A stretch of DNA of 7,182 nucleotides from an uncultured Bacteroidota bacterium (GTDB lineage: Bacteria > Bacteroidota > Bacteroidia > Bacteroidales > SZUA-534): NCBI GenBank assembly GCA_937900725.1, contig CALCFP010000342.1, forward strand, positions 1 to 7,182. Reading direction: 5' to 3'. This document shows positions 1 through 5,777 of this stretch, in pieces (position 1 is the stretch's first letter; each line of letters opens with the position of its first letter). Below the pieces are notes generated by a model that did not search any database, was not told the origin of the DNA, and saw only the letters and a list, made by a program, of their open reading frames with translations. The position numbers and the translations under genes are program-made.

Positions 1-613
1 CCCTTCGGATATTGCTAAACTGTTCATCTGCCAATTCGAGCATTCCCGCCAACCTATTAAGGTTGCGGAGGTGTGCCGGGGGAACTTCCACGCCAGACTT
101 ATAACCAATATCGTGATGAATGTTGGCCCAAACATGCTGTAAAGCCGTACGCATCTGCACTTCAAAACGAAGCTCGTTCATTTCCGGATCCTCGGGATCA
201 AAATAGAGCGACTTTGGAATACGGCAGATGTAATGAAGCGACATATAGCCGAATTGGTCGAGTTCGTGCAGTTTGCGCTTGTCCACGGAGTTGCCCCAGT
301 CTATTTCGAAAATGCCTTCAACCAGAGCCGCTATTTTGTCGACTTCGTCAGTGTAGAATGTGATTACACGGGCGCCAAGTATGTCGGTGATGTCGTCAAG
401 CGATTTGTATTTGTGCCCTTTGAGTTCGAGTTTGCCAGCCAGGCTTTTTTCCTCTTTGATGCGTGCCTCGATGGCGGTTACGTACAGGCCGTTGTCCTTG
501 ACGCATTTCTCGAGTTGGTCGCGTACTATCTTGAGCATCGTGTTGAATGACTGCTTTTTGTCACGATACTCATCTAAAATCATTTGACAATGTGGGTCGA
601 GATTGTATTCCAT
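1..613 (-). CDS. Small RelA/SpoT-family alarmone synthetase (GTP pyrophosphokinase), 3' end off window
   Basis: Predicted cytoplasmic synthetase that transfers pyrophosphate from ATP to GTP/GDP to make (p)ppGpp. Seen: an ATG at 613 opens a frame with no stop through base 1, giving 204 residues. The RelA/SpoT nucleotidyltransferase signature is clear. It has the substrate-binding stretch ARIKEEKSLAGKL (50-62), DILGARV (77-83, Asp77 as probable metal ligand, Arg82), GYMSLHY (122-128), and EVQMRTALQHVWA (151-163, Glu151 as probable second carboxylate) followed by HHDIGYK (166-172). The protein starts almost directly in the synthetase region, so there is no N-terminal HD hydrolase domain. That makes it a small alarmone synthetase rather than a long Rel/SpoT enzyme. 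What follows residue 204 is not visible, so a C-terminal extension is possible. It is the last visible gene of a five-gene minus-strand operon, 33 bp after the lipid kinase. Function is assigned from motifs; its regulation is not evident. Confidence 0.9.
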   Translation of the reverse strand, partial: MEYNLDPHCQMILDEYRDKKQSFNTMLKIVRDQLEKCVKDNGLYVTAIEARIKEEKSLAGKLELKGHKYKSLDDITDILGARVITFYTDEVDKIAALVEGIFEIDWGNSVDKRKLHELDQFGYMSLHYICRIPKSLYFDPEDPEMNELRFEVQMRTALQHVWANIHHDIGYKSGVEVPPAHLRNLNRLAGMLELADEQFSNIRR

Positions 614-646
614 TGTTATTGTTGGTGAATGTCGGGAAACAATGTG

Positions 647-1555
647 TCAATTGCTGCTGTCTGTTTTCGGCAACCGCAATGTTATGGCGGAAGGCATTAT
701 GTCGATGTTGAATTTCACGCCAGGCAGCATCTCGCCGTCGAGGCAAAGTTCAATGAGTTTGTGCGACGATACTTCGACGTGGCGTGCCTGCCTGTAAATC
801 ATCTTTTTCAGGCATTTCTTGTCATCGAAGTGTTTGCCGCTTTGGTAGGTTGGCATAATCTTCACCAGATTCAGCAGTGACATTGGCTTTACGTAGCAAA
901 GGTCGATCAGTCCGTCATTGTTTTTAGATCGTGGCGCGCAGTGGAATCCGCCGCCCACGTGGCTGTTGTTGGCCAGAGGGCAGAGCAGCATTCTCCGTCG
1001 GCCAATCTTTTCTCCGTCGGCCACTACCTTGATGCGGTTGAACCTTCCAATCAGTATGGCCTTGATTATGCCTTTCTTGTATGGGTCGCTGACGCCTTGT
1101 GCCGAAAGGCTGTTGGCCGTGCTGCATACATACGAGTCGAATCCGAAGTTGCAGATGTTGATGGCGTAGTTGTCATTGACCTTCATAATGTCGATTTTTT
1201 GGTCGGTCCCGTTTACGATTCGTGCAATGTTGTCGAATTCGTATTCGGGGTAGTAGCGGACGAAGTCGTTGCCAGTGCCGCCGAATGAGAGGATGGCGAG
1301 CGTCTTGTGTTCAAACCCTACCAGTCCTGAGGCCACTTCGTTAATGGTTCCGTCGCCGCCGCAAGCCACAAAGCAAGTCTCTTCTTGAGGGTGAAGGTCG
1401 CAGTACACGCGCACGTGGCGTGTTGCGTCGCCAATGCCTTCTGTCACGTAGATGTTGTAGTCGATATGCTCTTTCAGTTCGCTAATCTGTTTCACTACAA
1501 TGCCCTTGGTGGCAATTTTGTCTTTGCGGCCGTTGATTACGAAGTTGTATTTCAT
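647..1555 (-). CDS. Diacylglycerol kinase family lipid kinase (YegS/DgkB-like)
   Basis: Predicted ATP-dependent lipid kinase of the DAGK catalytic family, acting on diacylglycerol or a related lipid at the inner face of the membrane. Seen, in 302-residue numbering: GGDGTINE (66-73), the nucleotide-binding signature; GGTGNDF (92-98); GGGFHCAP (201-208); NDGLIDL (213-219); and LDGEM (272-276), whose Asp273 matches the family's catalytic base. Length is normal for the family (about 290-310). The N-terminal strand reads KYNFVINGRKDK, where relatives usually carry an NPxSG-like motif, so that loop is divergent. I chose the ATG at 1555 because MKYNFVIN matches the usual family start. An in-frame TTG at 1591 would add 12 residues that do not look like part of the fold. 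It lies 39 bp after the STAS gene and 33 bp before the alarmone synthetase, in the same operon. The exact lipid substrate cannot be read from sequence. Confidence 0.9.
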   Translation of the reverse strand: MKYNFVINGRKDKIATKGIVVKQISELKEHIDYNIYVTEGIGDATRHVRVYCDLHPQEETCFVACGGDGTINEVASGLVGFEHKTLAILSFGGTGNDFVRYYPEYEFDNIARIVNGTDQKIDIMKVNDNYAINICNFGFDSYVCSTANSLSAQGVSDPYKKGIIKAILIGRFNRIKVVADGEKIGRRRMLLCPLANNSHVGGGFHCAPRSKNNDGLIDLCYVKPMSLLNLVKIMPTYQSGKHFDDKKCLKKMIYRQARHVEVSSHKLIELCLDGEMLPGVKFNIDIMPSAITLRLPKTDSSN

Positions 1556-1594
1556 TGCATTTGCGGTCTGCCGAACGTTGGTTTCAGGCAATGA

Positions 1595-1897
1595 TTATTG
1601 TATTGTTATGATGTTTGAAAAGCCAGTAATGTCGAACACTTCCTTTACTTGAGGCTTCATATTTTTCATCACCATTTTGCCCTTACGTGCCAAAACGCTT
1701 TTCTGCAACATCAAGAATATTCTCAATCCTTGGCTTGATGTGTATTCCATATTGGTGCAGTCAAATTCTATGTCAGGGTTGGCTGCTGTCATCAGCGGTT
1801 CAATGTCTTTTTGGAACTTGTCGGCGTTGGTAGTGTCCAGACGGCCGTTCAGTACAGCCAATGTCTTTGTTCCGTTTTGTTCGATAGTTATATCCAT
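1595..1897 (-). CDS. STAS-domain anti-anti-sigma-factor-like protein (RsbV/SpoIIAA type)
   Basis: A 100-residue single-domain STAS protein, the phosphorylatable switch of a partner-switching module. In the known systems the unphosphorylated form binds the RsbW-type kinase and frees that kinase's other partner, while phosphorylation of one serine releases it. Seen: the N-terminal strand MDITIEQNGTKTLAVLNGRLD with the typical LNGRLDTTNA turn (16-25), then the switch segment EYTSSQGLRIFL (51-62). By alignment with SpoIIAA (DSSG) and Bacteroidetes relatives (SSAG), Ser55 is the probable phosphorylation site. Gln56 replaces the usual Ala or Ser before the glycine. The full length matches the family (about 100-115). 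The gene starts 12 bp after the phosphatase stop and 39 bp before the lipid kinase start, so cotranscription is very likely. The kinase and phosphatase genes just upstream are its obvious modifying enzymes. Its downstream effector is unknown. Confidence 0.92.
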   Translation of the reverse strand: MDITIEQNGTKTLAVLNGRLDTTNADKFQKDIEPLMTAANPDIEFDCTNMEYTSSQGLRIFLMLQKSVLARKGKMVMKNMKPQVKEVFDITGFSNIITIQ

Positions 1898-1909
1898 TTT
1901 TATGATATT

Positions 1910-3823
1910 TTATTGATTATCAGATTGTGATTTTAGTTTTACTTCGATGCCTAAAATAGTTATATCATCGTTTTGTTGGTTCCCTTGTGTGAAATCTTTC
2001 ACCGATTCGTAAATTGATTTTACTGCATTTTCAGCATCCTCGTTTTTCAATTTGTTGGTTATGTTGAGCAGGCGTTCTTCGCCGTATTGTTTTTCGTCAA
2101 TGTCTTCGGCTTCAGTCACGCCGTCGGTGTAGAGCAGAAGTCGGCTGCCGTTTTCAAGTTTCGATTCTTCAAGCCTGTAGTCATATCCTTCAAATACGCC
2201 AACAGCCATATTGGTCTTTGCGTCGAGGTAATGTGCTGTGCCGTCGGCGGGTATTATTATTATCGGGTTATGTCCTGCATTACAGTATTTGAAATCGCCT
2301 GTAGTCAGGTCGATGCATCCAGCAAACATTGTCACGAACATACAGTTCTCGTTATTGTTGGCTATGCTGTTGTTTATGTGGTAGATTACTTGGTTGAGCG
2401 GAAGCCCCATATTGGTTATGAATCTGAAGGCAGCGCGCGTTATTGCCATAACCAGGGCGGCGGGGACGCCTTTGCCTGACACGTCGCCTATGGCGAAGAA
2501 CAGTTTCCCGTCGTTTTCGAAAAAGTCGTACAGGTCGCCGCCTATTTGCTTGGCAGGGTAAAGCAATGCGTAGATGTTTTCACGGAAATCCTTTGGCAGC
2601 ATTCCCATCTGTATTTTCCGTGCAATATTCAGTTCGCCTTCCATACGTTCGTTGGCGGCTGTGGTGCTTTTCAGTTCAGCAATATATCGGGTTAGCGATT
2701 TTTGCATATAGGCAAATGAGTCGCGCAGGCGCTTCATCTCGTCCTGCGAATTTATTTCGGGCAGTGTCGTCTGGAAATTGCCCTTAGCCATATTCAGTGC
2801 CGAAACGGAAAGTTCGGTAAGAGGCATTGTCAGGTGCCTGATGCTGCGTCGGCAGGTTATGAAAATGAGCAGCAGTCCAATCAGCCCCACCAGGATAAGC
2901 ACAATGTGCATCTGCGTGGTGCGAGCCAGCACGTCGCGGTATTGGCATACAAGTGCTGCCGACCATCCGTTGCTGAGCGGGCCGTAGACGGCGAAACTTG
3001 TTTGCCCGTTGTTGCGGAAACGTATGGTGCCGCTTTTGCCGTCCATCATTTCCATACATAGTTGTATAGCCCTTGGGTCCTTGATGTTGTGGGCGGTTGT
3101 GAGTATTGTCTCCTTGAAGAGGTCGTATTGTTTCCAGCCGCTCAAGTACCGACCCTCGCCGCTAGCAAGTGTGATGTAGGAGTGGGGATAAGGCTTGATG
3201 TTTTCAACTCTTTCCGATAGCCATTCGAGCGATATGTCGGCAGTGGCGACTGCATATACGTTGCCGAGTGAGTCTTTGAGCGGGTAACTGTAGGTTGACA
3301 TTAGTTGTTCGCCGCCGCCTTCGTCGAAATACGGTTCTGTCCAGTGGGGCTTGCCAGTCTCGAACGGGACCTTGAACCATTCCATTTCAAAATAGTTGTA
3401 GTCGTCGGTTCCCAACTGTGTGGTTCCTATTTCATCGGTGAAGAAGTCGATGTATGAGTACGGCGAGAAGTAGTATTGGTCTTTGCTGTGATAATACGGA
3501 ATAAAGGCGATGGCGCTGCCTATTATGTGCGGGTTCGACTTTACCGACCTTGACGTTATGTGGTACAGGTAGTCGATGTCGTCTTTGTTTTCGCCAATCA
3601 GCCACGAAGCGTTTTGAGTTATGTCTTCTACCGATTGGAGCGATTTCTCTATGTCGTTGATGGCTGCCTGAAGGTTGTTTTTGGCACTTTTGGTCGCCTC
3701 GTCGGCAATCATTAAGTGTGAAGTCACCGCAGTGATAATTGTGGCAACTACGAACAGCGCCGATACAATGAGCAGAATGTTAAGGCTCAGCCGTGTCGAG
3801 AATGACTTTGAAGTGTTGGTCAT
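1910..3823 (-). CDS. Membrane sensor PP2C/SpoIIE-family serine phosphatase with dCache-like and HAMP domains (RsbU type)
   Basis: A 637-residue transmembrane phosphatase that probably dephosphorylates the neighbouring STAS protein in response to an extracytoplasmic signal. Seen, in order: a short basic cytoplasmic tail; a transmembrane helix (about 13-37); a periplasmic sensor of about 265 residues with dCache hallmarks such as EWFKVPFETGKPHWTEPYFD (148-167) and AVATADISLEWL (191-202); a second membrane helix (about 305-323); a HAMP segment (about 325-380); a linker ending NIARKIQMGMLP (399-410), typical just before SpoIIE domains; and the PP2C domain (about 415-630). Metal-site motifs are intact: IGGDLYDFF (427-435, Asp430), GDVSGKGVPAA (446-456), YTDGVTEA (565-572, Asp567) and NDDITIL (618-624). 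The ATG at 3823 overlaps the kinase stop as ATGA, which favours this start over an in-frame TTG at 3856 and suggests translational coupling. The ligand sensed is unknown. Confidence 0.95.
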   Translation of the reverse strand: MTNTSKSFSTRLSLNILLIVSALFVVATIITAVTSHLMIADEATKSAKNNLQAAINDIEKSLQSVEDITQNASWLIGENKDDIDYLYHITSRSVKSNPHIIGSAIAFIPYYHSKDQYYFSPYSYIDFFTDEIGTTQLGTDDYNYFEMEWFKVPFETGKPHWTEPYFDEGGGEQLMSTYSYPLKDSLGNVYAVATADISLEWLSERVENIKPYPHSYITLASGEGRYLSGWKQYDLFKETILTTAHNIKDPRAIQLCMEMMDGKSGTIRFRNNGQTSFAVYGPLSNGWSAALVCQYRDVLARTTQMHIVLILVGLIGLLLIFITCRRSIRHLTMPLTELSVSALNMAKGNFQTTLPEINSQDEMKRLRDSFAYMQKSLTRYIAELKSTTAANERMEGELNIARKIQMGMLPKDFRENIYALLYPAKQIGGDLYDFFENDGKLFFAIGDVSGKGVPAALVMAITRAAFRFITNMGLPLNQVIYHINNSIANNNENCMFVTMFAGCIDLTTGDFKYCNAGHNPIIIIPADGTAHYLDAKTNMAVGVFEGYDYRLEESKLENGSRLLLYTDGVTEAEDIDEKQYGEERLLNITNKLKNEDAENAVKSIYESVKDFTQGNQQNDDITILGIEVKLKSQSDNQ

Positions 3824-4227
3824 TGAATTTTCTTTTTCATTGTTAATATGTTGCAATTGTCGACATACTGGTATTCAACGCAGTCCATCATCTGTTTGCA
3901 GAGGAAAATGCCCAATCCGCCAATTTCACGTTCTTCGGCACTTTTGGTAAGGTCGGGTTCGGGTTGTTCGAGCGGATTGAACTGCTTGCCTGCATCCTTT
4001 AGCACTATGGTCAGTATTATGCCGTCTTTGTCGAGGCTTGTGCCTACCTCAATCCAGCCTATGCCGTCGGTATATGCGTATCGCACAACGTTTTCCACTG
4101 TTTCTTCTATCGACAGCCGTATCTTGAATAGAAGGCCTTCGTCGGTTGGCATATCGGGCGAAGACATCAGATATTCAATTATTTCGCCACTTTTATCCTT
4201 TATCGGATTAAATGTTTTTGAGTTCAT
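3820..4227 (-). CDS. RsbW/SpoIIAB-type serine kinase, GHKL ATP-binding (anti-sigma-factor-like)
   Basis: A 135-residue cytoplasmic GHKL ATPase expected to phosphorylate the STAS protein encoded two genes downstream and, in the classical systems, to sequester a sigma factor or other target. Seen: an N box SIEETVENVVRYAY (39-52) with Glu42 and Asn46 in the catalytic/Mg positions; a G1 box KDAGKQFNP (77-85) with Asp78 and Gly80 of the DxGxxF pattern; and a G2 box REIGGLGIFLCKQMMD (100-115) with the glycine-rich ATP lid and the following helix. Length fits stand-alone HATPase_c_2 kinases (about 130-150). The ATG at 4227 is preferred; an in-frame TTG at 4239 would add only four residues and no ribosome-binding site supports it. 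It is the first gene of the minus-strand operon and overlaps the phosphatase start by 4 bp. Whether it binds a sigma factor cannot be told from the window. Confidence 0.92.
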   Translation of the reverse strand: MNSKTFNPIKDKSGEIIEYLMSSPDMPTDEGLLFKIRLSIEETVENVVRYAYTDGIGWIEVGTSLDKDGIILTIVLKDAGKQFNPLEQPEPDLTKSAEEREIGGLGIFLCKQMMDCVEYQYVDNCNILTMKKKIQ

Positions 4228-4247
4228 AGGCAGATTCAAATTTTTTG

Positions 4248-4274
4248 AAAAGGTACTAAATGTTGCGGTTCAAA
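4248..4274 (-). promoter_or_regulatory. Weak candidate Bacteroidetes-type promoter for the partner-switching operon
   Basis: On the minus strand, TACCTTTT (4255 to 4248) matches the Bacteroidetes -7 element TAnnTTTG at all but the last position. TTTG (4274 to 4271) could serve as the -33 element. The 15-bp spacer is shorter than the usual 19 or so, which weakens the call. Transcription would begin near 4240, about a dozen bases before the kinase ATG. Inferred from motif only. Confidence 0.28.
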
Positions 4275-4321
4275 CCTCGTTTTTTTTGAGAAAAGTCGAT
4301 TTTTCAACAAAATGATGATTG

Positions 4322-4354
4322 CTTGTTTTTTTTTATGGAAAACAAATATACTTG
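4322..4354 (+). promoter_or_regulatory. Weak candidate Bacteroidetes-type promoter for the exported-protein gene
   Basis: TATACTTG (4347-4354) differs from the Bacteroidetes -7 consensus TAnnTTTG at one base. CTTG (4322-4325) lies 21 bp upstream, an acceptable place for the -33 TTTG. Transcription would start near 4361, leaving a leader of about 14 bases before the ATG at 4375. This fits the view that the downstream ATG, not the one at 4312, is the true start. Motif-based inference only. Confidence 0.33.
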
Positions 4355-4374
4355 CGTCAGGAATCAGAAAGACT

Positions 4375-5769
4375 ATGAAATCTATTATCCGCATTCAATT
4401 GTTGATGTTCATGTGCATTGTTTGCTGTGGTGTTGAGTCTCAAGCACAAGTAGATAACGATGATGCCGGACTGCTGATACAAAATTATGTTGCGTTGTAT
4501 CCGCAAGAGAAGATTTTTCTTCACACTGACAAAACAAGTTATCTGGCAAGCGATACAATGTGGTATCGGGCGTATTTAGTCGATGCTTTGACCAATGTGC
4601 CAGTAACCAATTCACGGTACATTTATGTCGAGTTGCGTGATATGATGGCTGACACGTTGCTTACGCGCGACAAGATTAAGTGCGATTCGAACGGTGTTTT
4701 TTCAAACAATATGCTGTTGCCTGCATCATTGCCATCAGGCGATTATCTTCTTTCGGCCTATACGCGTTGGATGAGCAATTTCGATGAGAGCAGGTTCTTT
4801 TCAAAAATCATAAGAGTTACAAATGCGTACAAAAATACAGAGCCCGATAGTGCGATAATTAAGAAACACACTCGTAAAAAAGTGGATGTACAGGAAAATG
4901 ATTTCGATTTTGCAATGATGCCTGAGGGTGGAAACCTGATAAGTGGAGTTTGGCAACGAGTCGCATACAAGGCTGTTGACAACGACGGACTTGGCATTGA
5001 TGTCAAGGTCAGCGTTATTTCGGAATCGGGCGACACCTTGCAGACAAGTCAATCAGAGCATTTGGGAATGGGAATGGTGTTGGTGAACGCCATTCCTGAC
5101 CAAAAACTATATGTAGAGGCCCAAACTGCTGACGGCAGGACCCAAAAAATTGAAATGCCAAAAGCGGAGTCAGGTGTCTCGTTGTCTGTCACTCAAAGTC
5201 AAAAGTATATAGTGGTGTCAATACTTAATACGCCAGATGTAAATGTAGGCAACCTTATACTCGTGATTTTCAATGGCGACAACTTGTTTGTGAAAAATGA
5301 AGTGGCAAACAACAAAATTGTTTTGCCAACGGACGACTTGTGCTCTGGAATTTTCAATGTTGCATTGGCTGATAGAAATACATTCGAAATTGTGGCAGAA
5401 AGATGCGTGTTCATACGTGACCGGGAAAATGCAACAGTCGAGATAGACGACTCACATTTTGGTGAACATCGTGAGCTTGTTACGATGCCGATTCACATAA
5501 GTGGTTCATCGCCAGCAGGAACGTATTCGGTTTCTGTCACCGACGAGACGTTGTTCTATCGCGATACATTGCAGTCGAATGCCGTTTCGTATCTGTTACT
5601 CTCGTCGGAGCTGAAAGGCTTTGTCGAAAAACCGAATTATTATTTTGAAAATATCACGCCAAAGGTCGACAACGACTTGGACTTGCTTATGATGACACAG
5701 GCTTGGCGAAGGTATAATGTGTCGGAAATCTTGATATTGTTTTTGAACACGAACATTGGCAATCGATAA
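4375..5769 (+). CDS. N-terminal fragment of the frameshifted exported protein (signal peptide, macroglobulin-like domains)
   Basis: A 464-residue open frame. Residues 1-24 (MKSIIRIQLL...VESQA) form a signal peptide with probable signal peptidase I cleavage before QVDND. The cysteines at 14, 17 and 18 do not form a good lipobox. Next comes EKIFLHTDKTSYLASDTMWY (45-64), the hallmark of a macroglobulin-like (MG2-type) beta domain. Then follow SGDYLLSAYTRWM (121-133), MPEGGNLISGVWQRVAYKA (182-200), a further beta domain ending SGIFNVALADRNTFEIVAER, and LLMMTQAWRRY (437-447). The last 15 or so residues (EILILFLNTNIGNR) are out-of-frame reading before a TAA and do not belong to the family. The ATG at 4375 is chosen because it begins the signal peptide; an ATG at 4312 would put 21 unlikely residues in front. 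If translated as it stands, the product would be an exported truncated protein. Confidence 0.75.
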   Translation: MKSIIRIQLLMFMCIVCCGVESQAQVDNDDAGLLIQNYVALYPQEKIFLHTDKTSYLASDTMWYRAYLVDALTNVPVTNSRYIYVELRDMMADTLLTRDKIKCDSNGVFSNNMLLPASLPSGDYLLSAYTRWMSNFDESRFFSKIIRVTNAYKNTEPDSAIIKKHTRKKVDVQENDFDFAMMPEGGNLISGVWQRVAYKAVDNDGLGIDVKVSVISESGDTLQTSQSEHLGMGMVLVNAIPDQKLYVEAQTADGRTQKIEMPKAESGVSLSVTQSQKYIVVSILNTPDVNVGNLILVIFNGDNLFVKNEVANNKIVLPTDDLCSGIFNVALADRNTFEIVAERCVFIRDRENATVEIDDSHFGEHRELVTMPIHISGSSPAGTYSVSVTDETLFYRDTLQSNAVSYLLLSSELKGFVEKPNYYFENITPKVDNDLDLLMMTQAWRRYNVSEILILFLNTNIGNR

Positions 5770-5777
5770 GAGGCAAG

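Noticed and set aside
614..646. Possible separate promoter or terminator between the lipid kinase and synthetase genes
   Set aside because: The 33-bp gap shows no TAnnTTTG-type element and no hairpin with a T run, so read-through from the operon is more likely.
941..1288. 115-codon plus-strand open frame opposite the lipid kinase gene
   Set aside because: It is antisense to a motif-rich DAGK-family gene and resembles no protein family.
2087..2479. 130-codon plus-strand open frame opposite the phosphatase gene
   Set aside because: It is antisense to the conserved PP2C domain; the translation has no recognisable domain.
3848..4315. 155-codon plus-strand open frame opposite the kinase gene
   Set aside because: It is antisense to a clearly recognised GHKL kinase, matches no family, and its low-complexity Ser/Pro-rich translation is typical of a shadow frame.
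4312..4374. Upstream ATG at 4312 as start of the exported protein
   Set aside because: It would place 21 residues in front of a well-formed signal peptide that starts at the ATG at 4375, and it would overlap the candidate promoter.
4228..4374. Small RNA or riboswitch in the divergent intergenic region
   Set aside because: Only short, weak AT-rich inverted repeats are present; no recognised riboswitch core or independent terminator is seen.
4375..4446. Lipoprotein signal peptide in the exported protein
   Set aside because: Several cysteines lie in the hydrophobic stretch, but none has a convincing lipobox. The VESQA end fits signal peptidase I better.
5736..5745. Programmed -1 ribosomal frameshift at the T run
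   Set aside because: The heptamer in the zero frame is G TTT TTG, not a standard slippery site, and no strong downstream stem-loop was recognised by eye. A one-base deletion explains the data more simply.
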